Assembly: GCA_937969495.1 (NCBI GenBank) | Contig: CALBVY010000015.1 | Location: 1 to 64,000 of the forward strand | Length of the DNA stretch: 64,000 nt | Reading direction: 5' to 3' | Source: an uncultured Verrucomicrobiales bacterium | GTDB taxonomy: Bacteria; Verrucomicrobiota; Verrucomicrobiia; Verrucomicrobiales; Akkermansiaceae | Shown here: positions 35,183-44,716 of the stretch, piece by piece | Position numbering within the stretch: position 1 is the first letter of the stretch | Layout: the number at the start of each line of letters is the position of its first letter | Translations under genes and position numbers: made by a program | The notes under the pieces: model-generated | Seen by the model: only the letters and a program-made list of their open reading frames with translations | Told to the model about the DNA's origin: nothing | Databases searched by the model: none

Positions 35183-36343
35183 TTGAATATCCCCACGCAT
35201 TCATCCGCCCATATTGCCTACTGCACAAATATCTACCCTGCAGAAAGCTGGGCGGAAACACTCCGCGCGCTCCAAGATCACACTTTACAAGTTAGAGATA
35301 AATTACAGCCAGACGGCCGCTACGCGATCGGACTCAGGCTCTCCGCACAGGCAGCCACTGAATTATTAAATGGCGATAATCTCACCAATTTCAAAAACTG
35401 GCTAGAGCAAGAAAACTGTTATGTTTTCACCATCAACGGCTTCCCCTATGGATCTTTTCACGGCACACGGGTCAAAGAAAAAGTCTATCAGCCGGATTGG
35501 ACTAAGGACACGCGTCTCGATTACACCATTCAGCTTTTTGAGATCATTGCTCGCTTGGTACCAGAAGGGGTAGATGGCTCCATATCCAGCCTCCCTGCTT
35601 CCTTCAAAGAGTTCGATGCAGATGAACCCACCATCTTCAAGAATTTAGAAAAATGCGCGGTCGTTATTGAAGAACTCAGTCACAAGCACGGCAGAGATCT
35701 TCACCTTGGCTTAGAGCCTGAGCCACTAGGGTATTTTGAAAATACAGAAGAAACTCTCGCATTTTTCAAACGATTCCTCAGCGTATCTTCTGATCCCGAA
35801 CTCATCAAACGTAGGATTGGTATTAACTATGACACCTGCCACTTCGCGCTCGAGTTTGATGACTGCAGAACATCGTTAGACGCACTACGTGATGCAGGTT
35901 TAAGGATTTCTAAAGTTCACCTCTCTAGCGCTCTTGAGTTTAAGGCAGATTCAGACACCGCGCTAAAGGCCATCCGGCAGTTTGATGAACCCACCTATCT
36001 CCATCAGGTAATACTATTAGATGACGATGGCTTTCTCACAAGATACCGTGACTTACCGGAATTCTTTGAGAGCCTGCAGCTGTCTCGTCAAGCACAACCG
36101 GATGCTCTAGTAGGTAGAATCCACTTCCACATTCCGCTCTATAATCAGCCCGCTATGCCGCTTGGTTCCACTCAGGATCATGCGCTAGACGCACTTACCT
36201 ATCTCGCAGAGCATCCTGATTTTTGCAGTCACTTTGAGATAGAAACCTACACTTGGGGAGTGCTCCCAGATGACATGCAGATTAAAATTGAAGATCAGAT
36301 TGTGCGTGAGTATCAGTGGGTATTTGATCATCTTGAACGCTAA
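35183..36343 (+). CDS. eboE: EboE-like TIM-barrel protein (metabolite traffic)
   Basis: The start is TTG at 35183. The 386-aa product opens with HIAYCTNIYPAESWAETLRAL, the recognisable beginning of EboE proteins. It continues as a xylose-isomerase-like TIM barrel with possible metal ligands in LHLGLEPEPLGYFENTEE (Glu), NYDTCHFALEFDD (Asp/His), KVHLSSAL (His) and VGRIHFHIPLY (His). EboE co-occurs with EboB in ebo clusters. The EboC prenyltransferase-like, EboD synthase-like and EboF genes are not in this window. It ends 6 bp from the convergent flavoprotein gene. Confidence 0.83.
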   Translation: MNIPTHSSAHIAYCTNIYPAESWAETLRALQDHTLQVRDKLQPDGRYAIGLRLSAQAATELLNGDNLTNFKNWLEQENCYVFTINGFPYGSFHGTRVKEKVYQPDWTKDTRLDYTIQLFEIIARLVPEGVDGSISSLPASFKEFDADEPTIFKNLEKCAVVIEELSHKHGRDLHLGLEPEPLGYFENTEETLAFFKRFLSVSSDPELIKRRIGINYDTCHFALEFDDCRTSLDALRDAGLRISKVHLSSALEFKADSDTALKAIRQFDEPTYLHQVILLDDDGFLTRYRDLPEFFESLQLSRQAQPDALVGRIHFHIPLYNQPAMPLGSTQDHALDALTYLAEHPDFCSHFEIETYTWGVLPDDMQIKIEDQIVREYQWVFDHLER

Positions 36344-36349
36344 AAAACC

Positions 36350-38062
36350 TTAGTAAACATCACGGGCATAACGCTTCTCTTTGCGCAGCTCCTTGATGTA
36401 TTCCTCGGCTTCTGAAGCATTCATACCTCCCTGTTCTTGGGCAATTTCGATAAGTGCTTTATCCACATCCTTAGCCATACGTGAGGCATCACCACAGACG
36501 TAGAAGCTAGCACCACCCTGAAGCCATGCCCAGAGTTCTGCGGCACTTTCCTTCATGCGATGTTGCACATAGATTTTCTCTTTCTGGTCTCGTGAAAATG
36601 CGGTATCTAGACGATTGAGTGTGCCATTTTCCTGCATTGCCTTCAGTTCATCTTCATAGAGGAAATCTGAACCAACATGCTGATCCCCAAAGAAAAGCCA
36701 ATTACGCCCCTTTGCCTCAGTGGCTTGGCGTTCTTCAAGAAATGCTCGGAACGGTGCAATACCTGTACCCGGCCCCACCATAATCACGTCTGTATCAGTA
36801 TTTTCAGGTAGGCGGAAAGCTTTATTGGTATGAACAAAGACCCCAGGCTTCATCCCCTCTGCTCGATCCGCAAGGAAAGTAGAACAAACTCCACCACGCT
36901 CACGATAGTGGCTGTGGTAACGCACGATAGCCACCGTAAGATGCACTTCCCCAGGGTGAGCCTTAGGACTGGATGCAATGGAGTAGAGGCGCGGCTGAAG
37001 TTTCTTTAAAATCGATACAAAATCCTCACCATCCTCAAAGTCTGCAGGGTGATCATGGATGAGGTCAATTAACTCACGACCCCAGATAAAATCATCAATA
37101 TGCTCTTTCTCATCCGCTTCAATAATCGCACGCAACATCGGCGAGCCACTACGCTTCTGCCAAGCTACGAGAAATGCCTTGGTAAGCTTCCGGATATCAT
37201 AGTGCGCTATCAGCGCGTCACGTAGAGGAGCTTCACCGCCACTGGGTAGAGGCACATCATCATTGGTATTAAAGGGTAAACCAGCAAGAATTTCATCAAC
37301 GATTTCAGGTGGATTCAGAGCCATAACACCCAGTGCATCCCCGGCTTCGTACTCAAGCCCTGAATCTTCAAGAGAAAGTTCGATGTGGTTGGTCTGCTTG
37401 GCAGAACCTTCCGCATTAAGGTTGTAGTTATTGAGAATTTCAGACCGGAAAGGATTCTTTTTCCCATAGCCTTGTGGTTCTTCATCATCGGATGTTTCCT
37501 TGGCAATAGACTCAGTGCCTAAAGCACCTAAGACCCCAGAGCGCCAGAGTGCGTAGCTATCATCAAAATCTACATCACAGTCAATACGATCAAAAATTCT
37601 CTCCGCACCAAGTGCCGCCAGCCGCTCGTCAAACTCAATACCACAAATGCAGAAGTCAGGGTAATCGGTATCACCCAGTGACAGAACAGAATACTTTGTC
37701 TTCTCTAACTTCGGTGCCGCATCACTCATCAGCCAAGCATGTAAATCCATGGCATTATCGGGTGGATCACCGTCACCATAAGTGCTGGTTATGATCAAAA
37801 GATGCTCTTCTGAGGAAAGCTTCTCCTTATCATAAGCCGCCATATCCACGACCTCTGGAGAGAACCCTACTTTTGCAAGTGCTTTGCCAGTTTTCTTAGC
37901 AAGATTCTCGGCATTACCAGTCTGAGATCCCCATAAGATGGTAATTTGCCGCCCCTGCGCCGGCTGTATCTCTGCAAGTTTCTTAGCCAAAAATGTATTT
38001 AGCCATTCACGTTGCTCCTGAGTAAAAGGAGCATCGTCCGGGAGTGTTAAATCAATATTCAT
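36350..38062 (-). CDS. cysJ: Sulfite reductase flavoprotein-type diflavin reductase (CysJ-like)
   Basis: The 570-aa product has an N-terminal flavodoxin domain (TILWGSQTGNAENLAKK at about 43-59, STYGDGDPPDNA for FMN). A ferredoxin-reductase part follows, with FAD motifs RLYSIASSP and GGVCSTFL and the NADPH site GPGTGIAPFRAFLEER. It ends in YARDVY, as CysJ does. It would pass electrons from NADPH to a partner haemoprotein such as CysI, which is not adjacent. A bacterial cytochrome P450-reductase-like role is the alternative. The track length is close to E. coli CysJ (599 aa). Confidence 0.88.
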   Translation of the reverse strand: MNIDLTLPDDAPFTQEQREWLNTFLAKKLAEIQPAQGRQITILWGSQTGNAENLAKKTGKALAKVGFSPEVVDMAAYDKEKLSSEEHLLIITSTYGDGDPPDNAMDLHAWLMSDAAPKLEKTKYSVLSLGDTDYPDFCICGIEFDERLAALGAERIFDRIDCDVDFDDSYALWRSGVLGALGTESIAKETSDDEEPQGYGKKNPFRSEILNNYNLNAEGSAKQTNHIELSLEDSGLEYEAGDALGVMALNPPEIVDEILAGLPFNTNDDVPLPSGGEAPLRDALIAHYDIRKLTKAFLVAWQKRSGSPMLRAIIEADEKEHIDDFIWGRELIDLIHDHPADFEDGEDFVSILKKLQPRLYSIASSPKAHPGEVHLTVAIVRYHSHYRERGGVCSTFLADRAEGMKPGVFVHTNKAFRLPENTDTDVIMVGPGTGIAPFRAFLEERQATEAKGRNWLFFGDQHVGSDFLYEDELKAMQENGTLNRLDTAFSRDQKEKIYVQHRMKESAAELWAWLQGGASFYVCGDASRMAKDVDKALIEIAQEQGGMNASEAEEYIKELRKEKRYARDVY

Positions 38063-38237
38063 GTGGAAATATCAGATAGTTTGCTTCCAGGGGGTAAAAG
38101 CACGTATTTTCAGCCAATAAAGCTGGCTCAATGGGGAGATACGCTGTGAGCCAAGGGCTTACAAGATTGTTTTAACCTTAGTTGAGTCATTCTTAGCCAC
38201 ATTAGGGAAAACAAGAGTAAACCTGATATCAAAATAA

Positions 38238-39071
38238 TCAACACCCGCGACGGCTCGCCACCAAAGGACGGAGTAAAGCCATGGGGAGCAAGGCGATCCC
38301 TGCCGCTAGTAGAGCAACCTTCCAACCAGGGTAAACCCGTGCACGATCTGTATGCAGCGCCACTATCGAGTCTGATACCACTTTCTCCGCTGTCACATAA
38401 AATCCCTCACGCGATGGTAGGCTCGTCTGATCTTCTGTGCGCATGGCCACTTTCCCAAAATTTGTATGCACTGGCCCAGGGCATACCGCAAGCACAGGGA
38501 TACCAAACTCACGTAACTCTAGCCGAAGTGCTTCAGAGAAGCTACTGACGTAGGCCTTGGTAGCGGCATAAACCGCAAAGTTAGGAATGGGTAATGTACT
38601 AGCCAGTGAGCTGACATTGATAATCGCACCTCCTTGTTCATTACCTCCTTGTTCAGCACCGGTCAGCATATTTGGCAGGAATCCATGGCAAAGATGGGTT
38701 AATGCCGTGATGTTAACTTGCAACATAGCATTGAGCTTGGGCCACTCAGCACCAGAGAACGCCCCATAGTCACCCATACCTGCATTGTTGACCAATAAAT
38801 CAGGCTTTAAACCCATTGTTTCACATCTCTCGACTAGCCCCACACACTGATCCTCAAGGGTAAGATCCACCGTCAGGCAGTGCACTTCCGTCTTGGGGGA
38901 TGAGAGCGCTAGTTCGCCAGCGAGCTGTTCAAGTAGATCACCTCTCCGCGCTACCAGAATCAATGTTTTACAAGAAGCCGCCAGCTGGCGTGCATACTCC
39001 GCCCCCAACCCAGAGGATGCTCCAGTCACCAGCGCGCAACGATATTTCCGAGGATGGTGATGGGCTTTCAT
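38238..39071 (-). CDS. Short-chain dehydrogenase/reductase (SDR), membrane-associated
   Basis: The 277-aa product shows the classical SDR pattern: VTGASSGLGAEYARQLA (cofactor binding, about 15-31), NNAGMGDYG, the catalytic Ser in NVSSLAS, YAATK (Tyr and Lys), and CPGPVHTNF. The preference, with Arg in LVARR after the second strand, suggests NADP(H). The C-terminal hydrophobic helix (VALLAAGIALLPMALLRPLV) suggests membrane attachment, as in the DltE/YqjQ-like SDR group that acts on lipid-type substrates. The substrate is unknown. The 175 bp between this stop and the cysJ start hold no gene. Confidence 0.88.
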   Translation of the reverse strand: MKAHHHPRKYRCALVTGASSGLGAEYARQLAASCKTLILVARRGDLLEQLAGELALSSPKTEVHCLTVDLTLEDQCVGLVERCETMGLKPDLLVNNAGMGDYGAFSGAEWPKLNAMLQVNITALTHLCHGFLPNMLTGAEQGGNEQGGAIINVSSLASTLPIPNFAVYAATKAYVSSFSEALRLELREFGIPVLAVCPGPVHTNFGKVAMRTEDQTSLPSREGFYVTAEKVVSDSIVALHTDRARVYPGWKVALLAAGIALLPMALLRPLVASRRGC

Positions 39072-39101
39072 CTGACAGCTAAGGCGATAGTTAGAAATAT
39101 G

Positions 39102-39521
39102 TTAAGAAGCTGGATTTTGCTTATTATCCACCTTAACAATACGCAGCGGCAGGCGTTGGATCAGCTCGTCATCAATACTGATATCAATGGAGTAGAAACC
39201 ATCTTCAGGGAACTTAAGCCCTTGGAGATTAAGCACAAGATTCCGTGTCATAAAGGGAACGTTGTCAGGAAGGTCTACTGGCATGTCTGCCTCAATAGGC
39301 ATTTTATCATCAAGCGACTTTCCATCGGCATCGATAATATTAACCGAGAACTTGTGCTGCCCGCTATCTTCCGGGGTAATGCAGAGGCGAATAGCTAGAC
39401 AACATTGAGGATGCACGACGGGCAGAGCCTGTGCTGCCAGAGTGTCAAAAGTGCCGGAGAGCACCATCTTACCATTGTAGTCAGCAGCGAAGTCACAGAG
39501 AGTTGCAATTTGAATATCCAT
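39102..39521 (-). CDS. DUF6941-like protein (139 aa)
   Basis: I use the ATG at 39521, because a longer frame to 39680 overlaps thiL and adds a non-homologous head. The product begins MDIQIATLCDFAADYNGKMVLSGTFDTL, the pattern (LCD.A....GK....G.FD.I) that I associate with the DUF6941 beta-sandwich family. The remainder is predicted beta strands without catalytic motifs. It follows thiL on the same strand and precedes the SDR gene by 30 bp. The function is unknown. Confidence 0.78.
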   Translation of the reverse strand: MDIQIATLCDFAADYNGKMVLSGTFDTLAAQALPVVHPQCCLAIRLCITPEDSGQHKFSVNIIDADGKSLDDKMPIEADMPVDLPDNVPFMTRNLVLNLQGLKFPEDGFYSIDISIDDELIQRLPLRIVKVDNKQNPAS

Positions 39522-39651
39522 AATATAAATAGCCTTGATTGAAGGCGTCATGTATTTGCCCTTAAATAAGCCGAGAGTCCACCCATAAAAAGAGGGATTT
39601 TCATCAAAGTCATCCAGTTCAAGGTAGCAACTGTAAACAAGGCACCTAAAA

Positions 39652-40551
39652 TCAGGAAGTAAAGTGCTCCCACCCGCCACCTAAGGATACGGAGGGAACC
39701 ATATCACTTGTTAGCTTTCCGATAGGGGTTAATGACAACTGTGAAAAGTGCGCATTCCACTTTTCAGTCATCGTATCTAATTCATGGGCTGGAACAGTAA
39801 ACAGAAGTTCATAGTCTTCGCCATCACCTAGTGCACCAGCGGTATCACTCCCCTTGCTACAGGGAATCATCGCCTCATTAAGCTCATAGCCACAGCCACT
39901 CAACGCAGCAAGGCGAGGAAGATCCTTGGCTAACCCATCCGAAAGATCCATCATCGAATGAATAGAGAAATCGCGCACCAACCATTGTGCCTCCTTGACT
40001 CTTGGATGAAAACTCAAGTGTTTACCTTGAATAGACCCACCCAGTAGACCCGTAACCATGATGACGTCATTGACCTTTCCTCCATCACGCCTCACAAGAT
40101 GAGCTTTTTTCACCCAGCCAGTACCCGATATTGAGATCACCGCAGCGGAAGAAGTAGGCAGAGAGCTTGTCTCCCCACCGCTGATGACGGCTCCATACTC
40201 TGCAGCACACTTCTGCATCCCTTGGTAAAGTTTCTCCACATAAGCCACATGCTGAGTCTCAGGCATCACCAAGGTCACCAAAAGCTGAGACGGCATTCCT
40301 CCCATCGCTGCAAAGTCACTAATAACGCGAGCCACCGCCTTCCAGCCTACTTGTTCTCCAGGGGTCTCTGCTAAAAAATGGACGCCTTCCACGATGCAGT
40401 CCGTCTTCAGTAGCTGATAACGCTCCTCATCTCCCACATCAATCACAGCACAATCATCCCCTGGCCCGACGACGACATCCGCGCCTTTACCCAGACCTTT
40501 GACCAGCCGCCCAATAAGCGCATCTTCACCAATATGTTTAAGATCTTCCAC
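39652..40551 (-). CDS. thiL: Thiamine-phosphate kinase
   Basis: This enzyme phosphorylates thiamine monophosphate to the cofactor thiamine diphosphate. The 299-aa product starts IGEDALIGRLVKG and has GPGDDCAVIDVGD (metal-binding Asp pair, about 29-41), LLKTDCIVEGVHF, GGMPSQLLVTLVMP, VMVTGLLGGS and MMDLSDGLAKDLPRL, all typical of ThiL. It is a little shorter than the E. coli enzyme (325 aa). No other thiamine genes and no TPP riboswitch are visible around it. Confidence 0.94.
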   Translation of the reverse strand: MEDLKHIGEDALIGRLVKGLGKGADVVVGPGDDCAVIDVGDEERYQLLKTDCIVEGVHFLAETPGEQVGWKAVARVISDFAAMGGMPSQLLVTLVMPETQHVAYVEKLYQGMQKCAAEYGAVISGGETSSLPTSSAAVISISGTGWVKKAHLVRRDGGKVNDVIMVTGLLGGSIQGKHLSFHPRVKEAQWLVRDFSIHSMMDLSDGLAKDLPRLAALSGCGYELNEAMIPCSKGSDTAGALGDGEDYELLFTVPAHELDTMTEKWNAHFSQLSLTPIGKLTSDMVPSVSLGGGWEHFTS

Positions 40552-40632
40552 AGCTGCGCTATTTCACCTAAAATCCCCGCTTAACCCAAAACAATTCATC
40601 ATAAATTTATCACGTAATTTCTGTGATTTTTA

Positions 40633-43284
40633 GTGATTTTGCAGCATAATGTGTTCGTGCCAATTCGATTTCTCACTTTTCTGACACTACTCATCCTCCC
40701 TCTCTCTGCTGCACCAAGTAAGAAAAAGGCGATGCAGGAGTTAGAAAAAAATAACTTCTACCAAGAGGGAGCCAAAGCCATGGACGGCCAGCTTCCTGAT
40801 ATTGCCATCGGGAAATTTCAAAATGCCCTTAATGATAAAAACCTCAGCACGGATGCCAAAGCCTTTACCAATCTCGCCCTCGCTGAGGCTCTTATTCGCT
40901 CCAGCATCACCCCTCAAGGCAATACGCGCCAAGCTGCTGACGCACTAGAAATACTAGATTCCAAGGAGCTTGCCGAAATCCCCTCGACCCCTATCTGGAA
41001 GGCAGAAGCACTCGCTTCACTCGGACGCCTTCAAGAGGCTGAAGAAGCCCTTGCTGAAATCGAAGAAACACACACCCATTATCATCATACCCAGCTCGCT
41101 CGTGCCCGTATCCAGATGGCACTTAATCGAAACAACGATGCCGTCACCACACTTCATACCCTATCAGCATCTAAGGTAGCCAACGTCAAAAATACCGCCA
41201 AACTTCTAGCTGCCGAGATTTACATCGCCCAAGCACGCTTCGAGCTAGCCTCTGAATCTCTCGATCACGTGGATAACCAAAATGCCACTGCCGCAAGACT
41301 CAAGGAATACCTCCGTGCACGCTTACTCCTCAGTGAAGGTAAAACCAAGGAAGCCATCAGCCTATTCCAATCTCTTATCACCGCTCCAGACTTACTCAGT
41401 AAGCGTATTTTCCGCGCCTCTATGCTTGGGCTTTCTGATGCTCTAGCAGCCGATAAACAAACTGAACGAGCCATCAATACCTTATCAGAATACATCAACG
41501 ACCATCCAGACTCTCAGCTTATTGAACCCTTCTTCATGCGCCTCACCCTCTTACTTCCTGAAGAAGTCCCTCTCGATCACCCTACGTTTATAAAGCTCCG
41601 TGAATGGAGTGACCACAAATCATTAGGTGATAACTTCCTCATCCCCCTAGGACCATCCGCCGCCACACCACTCATCTCGCGCCCATCTCCTGATAAGCAA
41701 AATGACCGCGCCACACTCGCTCTCTATTACCGAGCTAAGCTACTGGCAAGATCCTCCAATGCCGCCAATCACAACAGAGCCTTATCACTGTTTGCAAGAC
41801 TGCGTACATCACACCCAACTCAGCATCTATCCCCTAACCAACTCCACCTTAAGTTATCTTCAGCATCTCTGCTAGACACCGCTTACCTTCACCTCAAACA
41901 AAACCAACCTGAGCGCGCGACTTACACCTTAGAAGCAATGGAGAAAATCGCTTTCTCATCTGAGTTAAAAGATAAAGCCAGCTACCTGAGGGGCTTTTTG
42001 CTCGCCAAGGAATCACGCCACGAAGAAGCCCTTGCCGCCTTTAATTTAGCTAGACTTTCTTCCTCTTCAGATATTGCCTCCGCCGCCAGTCTTAATGCTG
42101 GAATCATGTCTCTGCTCTCCAGTAACCTTAAAGCTTTTGAAAAAATTGCTGCATCCCATGAGCAACAAAAAACTCTCCGCACTGCACTTCTACTTGAGCG
42201 TGCACTCTGGAAATCCAATGTCGGAGATCTATCAGGACGTAATGATCTTGAGTCCTTTATTATCACACACCCAGATCACCCACGTGAAAATGAAGCGCGG
42301 CTCGCTCTAGCAGCAGCATGTGTGGATATCACCCCCGCCGATCTCATCTTAGCCAAAGCACAGCTGGAAATAATCACCACTAGACTAACAACGGAAGCAG
42401 ACCAACTGGCAATCACACGCATTGGTATCCGTGCCGAAGAACTCGCTCAGGAGTGGTCTACTGCCATTACCATCGCGGAGTCTTTTATTAAAAAATTTCC
42501 GAATAGTCTCAATTTACCTTCTATTATGCTCAAAAAAGGACAGGCACTTTACCACAATGAAGACTTTAATGCCTCACGCCGAGTATTCCAAGAAGTAGCC
42601 AGCAAATACCCCGATAGCCCACTCAAGATTTATGCTGATTTCTATGCCGCAATGGCAGCTCGCCTAGGAGGCACCACACAATCTCGCGAGGAATGCATCA
42701 CCATGTTCCAAACTATCATTGATAGCTCACACCCACTCGCTAACGAAGCTCGCATTCAACAATCACGTATTCTCATCGATCTGCGGCGTTACGATGAAGC
42801 TCAACAAGCACTCTCACCATTAAAAAAAGCCCAGCACCCGCCCCTCCGTCGTGATGCCGGTATCCTCCTAGCAGATTGCCTACACCGTCAAGGCGCAAGC
42901 GATAGCTCACGGTATCAGGAAGCCGTGGATATTTATAATAAGCTATTAAATGAGGAAAGCTTACCCCGTTCATGGAATCACCGTATTCACTATTTACGTG
43001 GGCAGACATATGAAAGCATGAAGCACCGTGGTAAGGCGTTAGATTCTTATCTTGATGTGGTCTTACGTGCAGATGCAAACCAACCCAGCACGGATGCGAG
43101 CGAGGAATGGTTCTGGTTTTACCGTTGTGGATTTAAAGCTCTTGCTATGCTTGAGACTGAAAAGCGCTGGGAAGCCGCCGTTAAGCTAGCTCGCCGCATC
43201 GCCACCTTCAAGGGCCCTCGTGCTGAAGAGGCGGAAAAACGGGCTATTAACCTCGCTGATACCCACATGGTCTGGGAAGAATAA
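40633..43284 (+). CDS. Large secreted tetratricopeptide-repeat protein (883 aa)
   Basis: Candidate GTG starts occur at 40633, 40651 and 40657. All precede a signal peptide (about residues 9-27, ending LPLSAAP). The whole mature region is alpha-helical, with many TPR-like units (for example AIGKFQNALNDKNLSTDAKAFTNLALAEAL and ASRRVFQEVASKYPDSPLKIYADFYAA). This resembles periplasmic TPR scaffolds such as YbgF/BamD-like or outer-membrane complex organisers. It probably acts as an interaction platform in the periplasm. coaD follows after 27 bp but is unrelated in function. Confidence 0.85.
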   Translation: MILQHNVFVPIRFLTFLTLLILPLSAAPSKKKAMQELEKNNFYQEGAKAMDGQLPDIAIGKFQNALNDKNLSTDAKAFTNLALAEALIRSSITPQGNTRQAADALEILDSKELAEIPSTPIWKAEALASLGRLQEAEEALAEIEETHTHYHHTQLARARIQMALNRNNDAVTTLHTLSASKVANVKNTAKLLAAEIYIAQARFELASESLDHVDNQNATAARLKEYLRARLLLSEGKTKEAISLFQSLITAPDLLSKRIFRASMLGLSDALAADKQTERAINTLSEYINDHPDSQLIEPFFMRLTLLLPEEVPLDHPTFIKLREWSDHKSLGDNFLIPLGPSAATPLISRPSPDKQNDRATLALYYRAKLLARSSNAANHNRALSLFARLRTSHPTQHLSPNQLHLKLSSASLLDTAYLHLKQNQPERATYTLEAMEKIAFSSELKDKASYLRGFLLAKESRHEEALAAFNLARLSSSSDIASAASLNAGIMSLLSSNLKAFEKIAASHEQQKTLRTALLLERALWKSNVGDLSGRNDLESFIITHPDHPRENEARLALAAACVDITPADLILAKAQLEIITTRLTTEADQLAITRIGIRAEELAQEWSTAITIAESFIKKFPNSLNLPSIMLKKGQALYHNEDFNASRRVFQEVASKYPDSPLKIYADFYAAMAARLGGTTQSREECITMFQTIIDSSHPLANEARIQQSRILIDLRRYDEAQQALSPLKKAQHPPLRRDAGILLADCLHRQGASDSSRYQEAVDIYNKLLNEESLPRSWNHRIHYLRGQTYESMKHRGKALDSYLDVVLRADANQPSTDASEEWFWFYRCGFKALAMLETEKRWEAAVKLARRIATFKGPRAEEAEKRAINLADTHMVWEE

Positions 43285-43311
43285 TCCAAAACTCACAAAC
43301 TAACAAAAAAT

Positions 43312-43809
43312 ATGCGCACCGCCGTCTATGCCGGGTCATTTGATCCCCCTACCAATGGCCATCTCTGGATGATCAAACAAGGCTTGGAAATGTTTGATCG
43401 CCTCTACGTCGCGATTGGCAGTAACCCCGCCAAAAACTACAGCTTCACTGTGGAAGAAAGAATCCAGTTACTCCGTGAATCTATTCCATCCTGTGAGCGA
43501 CTCACTATTTCTGAGTTTAACAACCGTTACCTTGTGGACTACGCACGTGATGTAAATGCACAATACATCCTCCGAGGTATCCGCTCCTCTAACGATTACG
43601 AATATGAGCGAGTAATGCGCCACATCAACGGTGATATGGCACCTAAGATCACCACCACTTTCCTCATGCCGCCACGCGATATCGCCGAACTTTCATCCAG
43701 TATGGTCAAGAGCCTCATTGGCCCCGAAGGATGGCAAGAACCTGTTCGGCGCTATGTTCCTGAGCCTGTATTCCATGCATTGGAAAACATGGACCGTAGC
43801 TATCATTGA
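43312..43809 (+). CDS. coaD: Phosphopantetheine adenylyltransferase
   Basis: This enzyme transfers AMP to 4'-phosphopantetheine in coenzyme A synthesis. The 165-aa product carries the nucleotidyltransferase motif GSFDPPTNGH (8-17). It also has YVAIGSNPAKNYSFTVEERIQLLRE, the RGIRSSNDYEYE substrate segment, and ISSS-type motif LSSSMVK near the end. The length is normal. It ends in TGA. panD, also of the CoA pathway, lies 14 kb away. Confidence 0.97.
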   Translation: MRTAVYAGSFDPPTNGHLWMIKQGLEMFDRLYVAIGSNPAKNYSFTVEERIQLLRESIPSCERLTISEFNNRYLVDYARDVNAQYILRGIRSSNDYEYERVMRHINGDMAPKITTTFLMPPRDIAELSSSMVKSLIGPEGWQEPVRRYVPEPVFHALENMDRSYH

Positions 43810-44238
43810 TCAAATGATGTTTATAGCTCAATCAAGAGCTAGTTCATTTTCAGGAAAACGTCAAAGTGTATCACGTAGTGAAGTATGTAACGGCGTGAAT
43901 ACCAAATAATTGTTAGGAACACAATTCACAGAGATTCTCGCGAGAGACCCAACTATACTTAAGATTTCTCATTATCATTGCGCTATCAAATTCTACAGAG
44001 CCTTCTGGAAACATAGAAGTATTCGAGAGAAATAGGCGGAATAACCCTCTCTTATTTTTGATCCTCAACAAAGCAATTAAACTTTCGAAAACTCTAGCGC
44101 TTTATGGAGATACCCCTCTAAACGTTAAAACTCTGAAGATCAGTTGGGCTTTAGTAATAGGTGTTTAATTGATCTTTGTTAAGCGTATTTAATGATCAAT
44201 TAATCAAAGCGAAGTCAAACCGGTATGGCCGGTGATGT
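43810..44238. other. Intergenic region without a supported gene
   Basis: This is a 429-bp AT-rich stretch between coaD and a lipoprotein gene. Short frames exist, but none has a start, a signal or plausible composition. I also checked for TGA-interrupted frames continuing coaD and found a TAG within eleven codons. I see no RNA gene. Confidence 0.5.
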
Positions 44239-44269
44239 GGTAGGCGGGAATTAAAATCTCCCGCCTACC
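44239..44269. repeat. Perfect 11-bp inverted repeat after lipoprotein gene
   Basis: GGTAGGCGGGA (44239-44249) pairs with TCCCGCCTACC (44259-44269) around a 9-nt loop. It abuts the end of the minus-strand lipoprotein gene (stop at 44278). No T-run follows on either strand, so it may protect the transcript 3' end or act as a factor-dependent terminator. Confidence 0.7.
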
Positions 44270-44277
44270 CGATTATC

Positions 44278-44655
44278 TTAATGACTCAAAGTCACCTCTT
44301 TAGGCAATTTCCACATGGCACCAGTTGCAGGGTCGACAAGTGCTCCAATAGCACCACCGAAAACAATATTACCAGCATACCAAGGATCCAAGGATGCATT
44401 AAGGTTTTGAACTCCCTTTGATGTTGTAATATCGTATTTAGCTGGTTTGAAATAACCATTAGAAGCTGGTAAGTTAGCTGTAGTCGGTGCAGTTCCAGAA
44501 TAAACAACATTGTTTGTTGATTGATTTGTAACAGTAATTTTCACAGGCTTATCGCTTTTAAAAGCTACGGGGTAATTCGATTTACTTACAATTGAAGCGC
44601 AGCTAGCAAGGCTAAGGATCGGCAATACCATTATTAATTTGTGTTTTATTGTCAT
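44278..44655 (-). CDS. Small lipoprotein with glycine-zipper-like segment (125 aa)
   Basis: A lipoprotein signal with lipobox SLASC (Cys about 19) is followed by a beta-rich region (KPVKITVTNQSTNNVVYSGTAPTT). Near the end NIVFGGAIGALVDPATGAMWKLP resembles the short glycine-rich membrane segment of small outer-membrane lipoproteins. A related pattern is found in proteins that modify envelope stress or phage sensitivity. I cannot name the family confidently. It is monocistronic, with a palindrome 62 bp upstream. Confidence 0.78.
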   Translation of the reverse strand: MTIKHKLIMVLPILSLASCASIVSKSNYPVAFKSDKPVKITVTNQSTNNVVYSGTAPTTANLPASNGYFKPAKYDITTSKGVQNLNASLDPWYAGNIVFGGAIGALVDPATGAMWKLPKEVTLSH

Positions 44656-44716
44656 AAGATTTTTAATTTAAAAAAGATGCTTTAGCACCACAAACCAGAA
44701 CGATTCATCGTGCTAT

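Noticed and set aside
41041-43260. Short repeats in the TPR gene as a CRISPR or DNA repeat array
   Set aside because: The similarity is at the protein level, as helical repeats of varying DNA sequence, with no conserved repeat-spacer units.
43631-43909. 92-codon plus-strand frame overlapping the coaD 3' end
   Set aside because: Most of it lies inside coaD in another frame, and the rest has no coding features.
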